DNA of 10,025 nt from Flavobacteriales bacterium UBA1820 (GTDB lineage Bacteria; Bacteroidota; Bacteroidia; Flavobacteriales; UBA1820): NCBI GenBank assembly GCA_002314265.1, contig DCEW01000018.1, positions 14,339 through 24,363 on the forward strand, in the 5' to 3' direction. A program made the translations under genes and the position numbers. The notes beneath the pieces are model-generated. The model had not been told where the DNA came from and made no database searches. It was given only the letters and a program-made list of their open reading frames with translations. Below are positions 6,452-10,025 of this stretch, one piece after another. Within the stretch, counting starts at the first letter, position 1; each line of letters starts with the position of its first letter.

Positions 6452-8467
6452 ATGGCACAAGAACAAGAACGCAAACATAGCGGGGAGGAACTGCCCGAAA
6501 ATGCTTTTCGGCCGCTTGCCCCCGGCGAGGAATACCACCCGCTGATGTCTCCGCAAAAGGACTATCCGGAAGTAACCTTCTGGTCGGTGGGTTGGGGTAT
6601 CCTGATGGCCGTTATTTTTTCGGCCGCTGCCGCCTTTCTGGGACTGAAGATAGGCCAGGTGTTCGAAGCGGCGATCCCGATCTCGATCATTGCCGTCGGA
6701 CTGTCTTCGGCTGCCGGGAGGAAAAAAGCCTTGGGGGAGAACGTCATCATCCAGTCGATCGGCGCCTGTTCGGGCGTGATCGTAGCCGGAGCCATCTTTA
6801 CCCTGCCGGCTCTGTACATCCTGCAGGAGACGCATCCGGAGTTGGCGGTCAATTTTCTGGAGGTATTCCTCAGCTCGCTGCTGGGAGGTATCCTCGGTAT
6901 TCTGTTCCTGATCCCTTTCCGCAAGTATTTCGTCAAACAGATGCACGGCAAATACCCCTTCCCCGAGGCTACAGCCACCACGCAGGTGCTCGTTTCGGGA
7001 CAGAAGGGCGGTGCGCAGGCCCGTCCGCTGGTGATCGCCGGACTGGTGGGCGGTTTGTACGACTTCCTGCTGTCCACCTTCGGCTGGTGGGCGGAGGTGC
7101 TCAAAACGGACATCCTTCCCTGGGGAGCCGCCTTGGCCGAGAAAACCAAACTCGTCTTCCGGGTCAATACCGGAGCAGCCGTACTGGGATTGGGCTATAT
7201 CGTGGGGCTGAAGTACAGCACCATCATCTGCGCCGGTTCGCTGCTGGTGTGGTGGGTGATCATCCCGCTGATGGGAGCGTTGTTCCCGGATACGGTGCTG
7301 GCATTGGGCGATCCGAACATTACCACGCCCGTAGGTGCGATGTCGGCCGATACGATCTTTACCACTTATGCACGCCACATCGGCATCGGAGGCATCGCGA
7401 TGGCCGGTGTGATCGGGATCGTCCGCTCGTGGGGCGTGATCAAGGGAGCTGTCGGACTGGCTTCGCGTGAACTGGGCGGGAAGCGTTCCGCTGTACAGGG
7501 ACAAGAGAAGGCCGTAGCCCGAACCGACCGCGACCTCTCGATGAAATTCATCCTGATCGCTTCCGTAATCGCTCTGGCAGCGACGTTCCTGTTCTTTTAC
7601 TTGGGCGTGATCCACAACCTGCTCCAGGCGGTGGTGGCCTTTGTGGTGGTAGCGGTGATCGCTTTCCTGTTTACCACCGTAGCGGCCAATGCCATAGCCA
7701 TTGTGGGAACGAACCCGGTATCGGGCATGACGCTGATGACCCTCATTCTGGCTTCGGTCATCCTGGTGGCCGTCGGACTGAAAGGCACGGCGGGCATTGT
7801 CGCTGCGCTGGTAATCGGCGGGGTAGTGTGCACGGCACTTTCGATGGCCGGTGGATTTATCACGGACCTGAAGATCGGTTATTGGTTGGGCTCCACCCCG
7901 GCCAAACAGCAGACGTGGAAGTTTCTCGGTACGCTCGTTTCGGCCGCTACGGTAGGCGGGGTGATCCTGGTGCTGAACAAGACGTACGGATTTTCGGCCG
8001 AAGGAGGCTTGGCTGCACCGCAGGCCCATGCCATGGCAGCGGTGATCGAGCCCTTGATGTTGGGCGGAGGTGCGCCCTGGCTGCTGTACGGCATCGGGGC
8101 GGTGCTGGCGCTGGTTCTCACCTGGTTGGGGGTTCCGGCTCTGGCTTTTGCGCTGGGAATGTTCATTCCGCTCGAACTCAATACGCCGCTGGTGATCGGT
8201 GGGCTGATCAGTTGGTATGTCAGCTCGCGCAGCAAAGATGCACAGGTCAACAAAGCGCGTCAGGACATGGGTACGCTGCTGGCTTCGGGCTTTATCGCTG
8301 GAGGTGCGCTGATGGGTGTGGTGAGTGCGGCGATGCGTTTCGGTGGCTTCGAGTACACCTATACGATGGGGGCGGGTTGGTCCCAGGGATTGGGACTGGT
8401 GCTGTATGCGCTGCTGATCGTCTTTCTGATTCGTTATAGCATGAGAGGAAATAAAACGTTTCATTGA
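6452..8467 (+). CDS. OPT-family oligopeptide transporter
   Basis: This 671-residue inner-membrane protein belongs to the oligopeptide transporter (OPT) superfamily, which imports short peptides or, in some members, metal chelates by proton coupling. A polar N-terminus of about 40 residues is followed by many hydrophobic segments, for instance 41-65, 72-88, 98-124, 135-156, 192-215, 243-279, 366-386, 389-419, 426-470, 540-575 and 640-661. Family signatures are visible: GLKIGQ (64-69), YPFPEATATTQVL (168-180), GTNPVSGMT (419-427), DLKIGYWLGSTP (472-483) and FIPLELNTPLVIGG (571-584). The substrate cannot be told from sequence. The upstream gap carries inverted arms GGCGCA 6386-6391 and TGCGCC 6408-6413, possibly a leader hairpin. 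The following LolA-like gene begins 33 bases after the stop, suggesting co-transcription. Confidence 0.93.
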   Translation: MAQEQERKHSGEELPENAFRPLAPGEEYHPLMSPQKDYPEVTFWSVGWGILMAVIFSAAAAFLGLKIGQVFEAAIPISIIAVGLSSAAGRKKALGENVIIQSIGACSGVIVAGAIFTLPALYILQETHPELAVNFLEVFLSSLLGGILGILFLIPFRKYFVKQMHGKYPFPEATATTQVLVSGQKGGAQARPLVIAGLVGGLYDFLLSTFGWWAEVLKTDILPWGAALAEKTKLVFRVNTGAAVLGLGYIVGLKYSTIICAGSLLVWWVIIPLMGALFPDTVLALGDPNITTPVGAMSADTIFTTYARHIGIGGIAMAGVIGIVRSWGVIKGAVGLASRELGGKRSAVQGQEKAVARTDRDLSMKFILIASVIALAATFLFFYLGVIHNLLQAVVAFVVVAVIAFLFTTVAANAIAIVGTNPVSGMTLMTLILASVILVAVGLKGTAGIVAALVIGGVVCTALSMAGGFITDLKIGYWLGSTPAKQQTWKFLGTLVSAATVGGVILVLNKTYGFSAEGGLAAPQAHAMAAVIEPLMLGGGAPWLLYGIGAVLALVLTWLGVPALAFALGMFIPLELNTPLVIGGLISWYVSSRSKDAQVNKARQDMGTLLASGFIAGGALMGVVSAAMRFGGFEYTYTMGAGWSQGLGLVLYALLIVFLIRYSMRGNKTFH

Positions 8468-8500
8468 TTTGAAAAACAATAATTTATAAAAGTGAATAAA

Positions 8501-9241
8501 ATGAAAAAAACATGGTTTCTCCCTGCAGCGGCAGCCCTGTTGCTGGTGGGATGCGCACAAAATGAACCGAAGGATGCCCAGGAGGTAATCGGGCAGTACG
8601 AAGCGGCTACCGGTCTGAGCGGGGTGACGAAAGATACTCCCTTGATGCTGAAACTGCGGATGAACATGTCGGACAGCACCAAGATGTATTGTACCTTTAT
8701 CGTCAATCCTCCTCAGGAGCGTCTGCGGCTCGAAATGTCGGTAAACGGTCAGACGGCCATCTTTGCCGTCGATGGCCAGCAGGGTTGGATGTTGCCACCG
8801 GACGGATCGGGCGTTCAAGTCCTGCCCAAGGAGCAGATTGAGGCATTTTCCCAGCAGTTCAATGCTCTTTCGGGCATCAAGTGGGATACGACCGACTATC
8901 GCTTGACGCTGCTGCCTTCGGAAAAGAAAGACGGGAAGAAGTACAATGTCGTGGAAGCCGCTCCCAAGCAGGACTCCCTCGGACAGGTACACCAGAAGAT
9001 TTTCTTCAACCGGGAAACGGGGTTGGCGGACTTCACGGAATACAAACTGAGCATGTACGGCCAGGAAACCTCCGGAGAAGTGGTCTTCGGGGCGTATGAA
9101 GAAGCTCAGGGCGTAAAGTATCCTTCGAGCCTTACCTCTTCGTCCGACGGCAAGGAGGTTTATTCGGCGCTCATCGATACCTTGATCGTCAATTACGCAG
9201 CACCCGATTCGCTGTTCGTTCAGCCCACGGAGAAAAAATAA
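8501..9241 (+). CDS. LolA-like fold lipoprotein (paralogue 1)
   Basis: This 246-residue lipoprotein has a signal sequence MKKTWFLPAAAALLLVGC, with Cys18 as the lipidated residue. The mature part resembles the LolA/LolB/LppX-type half-barrel that binds lipid or acyl chains: a helix with a QYEAATG motif, then repeated strands and the turn VNGQTAIFAVDGQQGWM (residues 82-98). It is clearly homologous to the next gene, sharing NGQT, GQQGWM, SG(I/L)KW, DY and the closing IDTL...Y pattern. It is probably held at the inner face of the outer membrane or at the inner membrane; true lipoprotein-carrier activity is not shown, since canonical LolA is soluble. I chose ATG 8501 over GTG 8492 because it gives the standard MKK signal start. 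It lies 33 bases after the OPT transporter gene and 24 before its paralogue, so the three likely form an operon. Confidence 0.75.
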   Translation: MKKTWFLPAAAALLLVGCAQNEPKDAQEVIGQYEAATGLSGVTKDTPLMLKLRMNMSDSTKMYCTFIVNPPQERLRLEMSVNGQTAIFAVDGQQGWMLPPDGSGVQVLPKEQIEAFSQQFNALSGIKWDTTDYRLTLLPSEKKDGKKYNVVEAAPKQDSLGQVHQKIFFNRETGLADFTEYKLSMYGQETSGEVVFGAYEEAQGVKYPSSLTSSSDGKEVYSALIDTLIVNYAAPDSLFVQPTEKK

Positions 9242-9265
9242 TCGTTTGAAAGATAAACAAATACG

Positions 9266-9988
9266 ATGAAAAAAATACTTTGTCTGGCGGCTGCCCTCTG
9301 GTTTTTCGGGGCAACGAGCCAACTTTCGGCCCAGGATGTCCAGTCGGTGATGAACCGTTACGAGGAACGTTCGGGTTTCAACCGGGTAGATCCGGGTAAG
9401 ACGGCGGTAATGAGCCGTTTGAGTGTCAATACAATGGGCATGCAAATCCCCTGCACGGTCATCACGGCACCTCAAGGACGCGTACGGGTGGAAATGACGG
9501 CCAATGGACAAACGATCCTGATGATCGTCAATGGGCAGCAAGGCTGGATGTCTGTCCCCGGAATGGGGGTTCAGACGATACCTCAGGAGCAGTTGCCCCA
9601 GATGATCGACCAATACGACGTAATATCCGGACTGAAATGGAACAGCGAGGATTACGACCTCGAACTTCTCGACCCCGTTCAGCAAGGCGGGATCGAGTAT
9701 CAGGTAGTACGAGCCGTACCCAAGGCCGAAGACGACCCGACGGAACAGATGGACATCTATTTCGATACCCTGACCGGAATGCCGGCGTTTGCCGAAGCAC
9801 AGGTGGAGGTAAACGGACAGAAAATGGCCGTGAAAACGCTCCTGCAAGACTACAAGACTTCTGCCAGGATGAAATACCCTTCGCAGATAAAAACGGAGGT
9901 GGGAGGAAATACGGTTTCTTCCGTTTCCATCGATACGCTGGCGGTGGATTATCCGGTGAACGACGCGATGTTCGCCCGTCCGCAGTAA
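9266..9988 (+). CDS. secreted LolA-like fold protein (paralogue 2)
   Basis: This 240-residue protein has a type I signal peptide, MKKILCLAAALWFFGATSQL, with likely cleavage after SA at residue 22, and so would be a soluble periplasmic protein. It aligns along its length with the preceding lipoprotein: YEERSGF for YEAATGL, ANGQTILMIVNGQQGWM for VNGQTAIFAVDGQQGWM, ISGLKW for LSGIKW, and MKYPSQI for VKYPSSL. The pair arose by tandem duplication. One lipidated and one soluble partner recalls the LolA (soluble) and LolB (anchored) division of labour, but it may bind another lipid. The stop at 9986-9988 is followed only by 37 bases to the window end, with no clear terminator. Confidence 0.75.
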   Translation: MKKILCLAAALWFFGATSQLSAQDVQSVMNRYEERSGFNRVDPGKTAVMSRLSVNTMGMQIPCTVITAPQGRVRVEMTANGQTILMIVNGQQGWMSVPGMGVQTIPQEQLPQMIDQYDVISGLKWNSEDYDLELLDPVQQGGIEYQVVRAVPKAEDDPTEQMDIYFDTLTGMPAFAEAQVEVNGQKMAVKTLLQDYKTSARMKYPSQIKTEVGGNTVSSVSIDTLAVDYPVNDAMFARPQ

Positions 9989-10025
9989 GGGGATTTTTTG
10001 CGGAAAAGTTCGGAGGGGCTGCCAT

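Noticed and set aside
5027..9847. An open antisense frame of 1606 codons across serB, the transporter and the first LolA-like gene, into the second.
   Set aside because: The four plus-strand genes all lie in the same frame, and antisense stops in the matching register require TTA, CTA or TCA codons, which these genes avoid. Its translation is rich in His, Arg and Gln and resembles no protein. It is a codon-usage shadow; the same explains the minus frame at 3321-5027.

Overview
The window looks like chromosome of a Bacteroidales bacterium, perhaps Rikenellaceae/Alistipes-like. Four things suggest this: GC-rich genes without clear Shine-Dalgarno sites, promoter boxes of the Bacteroidetes type (TTTG / TAnnTTTG), a lipoprotein with a Cys-Gln-Lys-Asp start after the lipobox, and protein families typical of gut Bacteroidetes. 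The taxon is inferred from sequence character only.

Layout. Bases 1-93 may hold the last 30 codons of a plus-strand gene. A minus-strand XRE-type regulator (201-791) follows; it has an N-terminal HTH, a low-complexity linker and a short, probably conserved, C-terminal peptide. Bases 792-1380 are a 589-base regulatory region. Its AT-rich half carries many copies of an 11-base motif (consensus ACAAATGTAAA). One copy forms the -7 box of the regulator's own promoter, which suggests autoregulation. Its GC-richer half carries two perfect 72-base direct repeats, and the end of the second fits a promoter for the next gene. That gene is a cytoplasmic M14-type zinc carboxypeptidase (1381-2526). Next is a large lipoprotein with a DUF5722-like, glycoside-hydrolase-like C-terminal domain (2658-4877).

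After a 182-base gap comes serB (5060-6304), a phosphoserine phosphatase with two ACT-like domains. An OPT-family oligopeptide transporter (6452-8467) follows, then two tandem paralogous LolA-fold proteins, one a lipoprotein (8501-9241) and one secreted and soluble (9266-9988). The transporter and the two LolA-like genes are close enough to form one operon.

Most of the window is ordinary housekeeping or accessory Bacteroidales content. The parts that deserve a second look are the motif array around the regulator's promoter, the 72-base repeat that may act as a portable promoter, the DUF5722-like lipoprotein that stands apart from any SusC/SusD pair, and the transporter-linked LolA-like pair. 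No CRISPR array, tRNA, rRNA, transposase or phage gene was seen.
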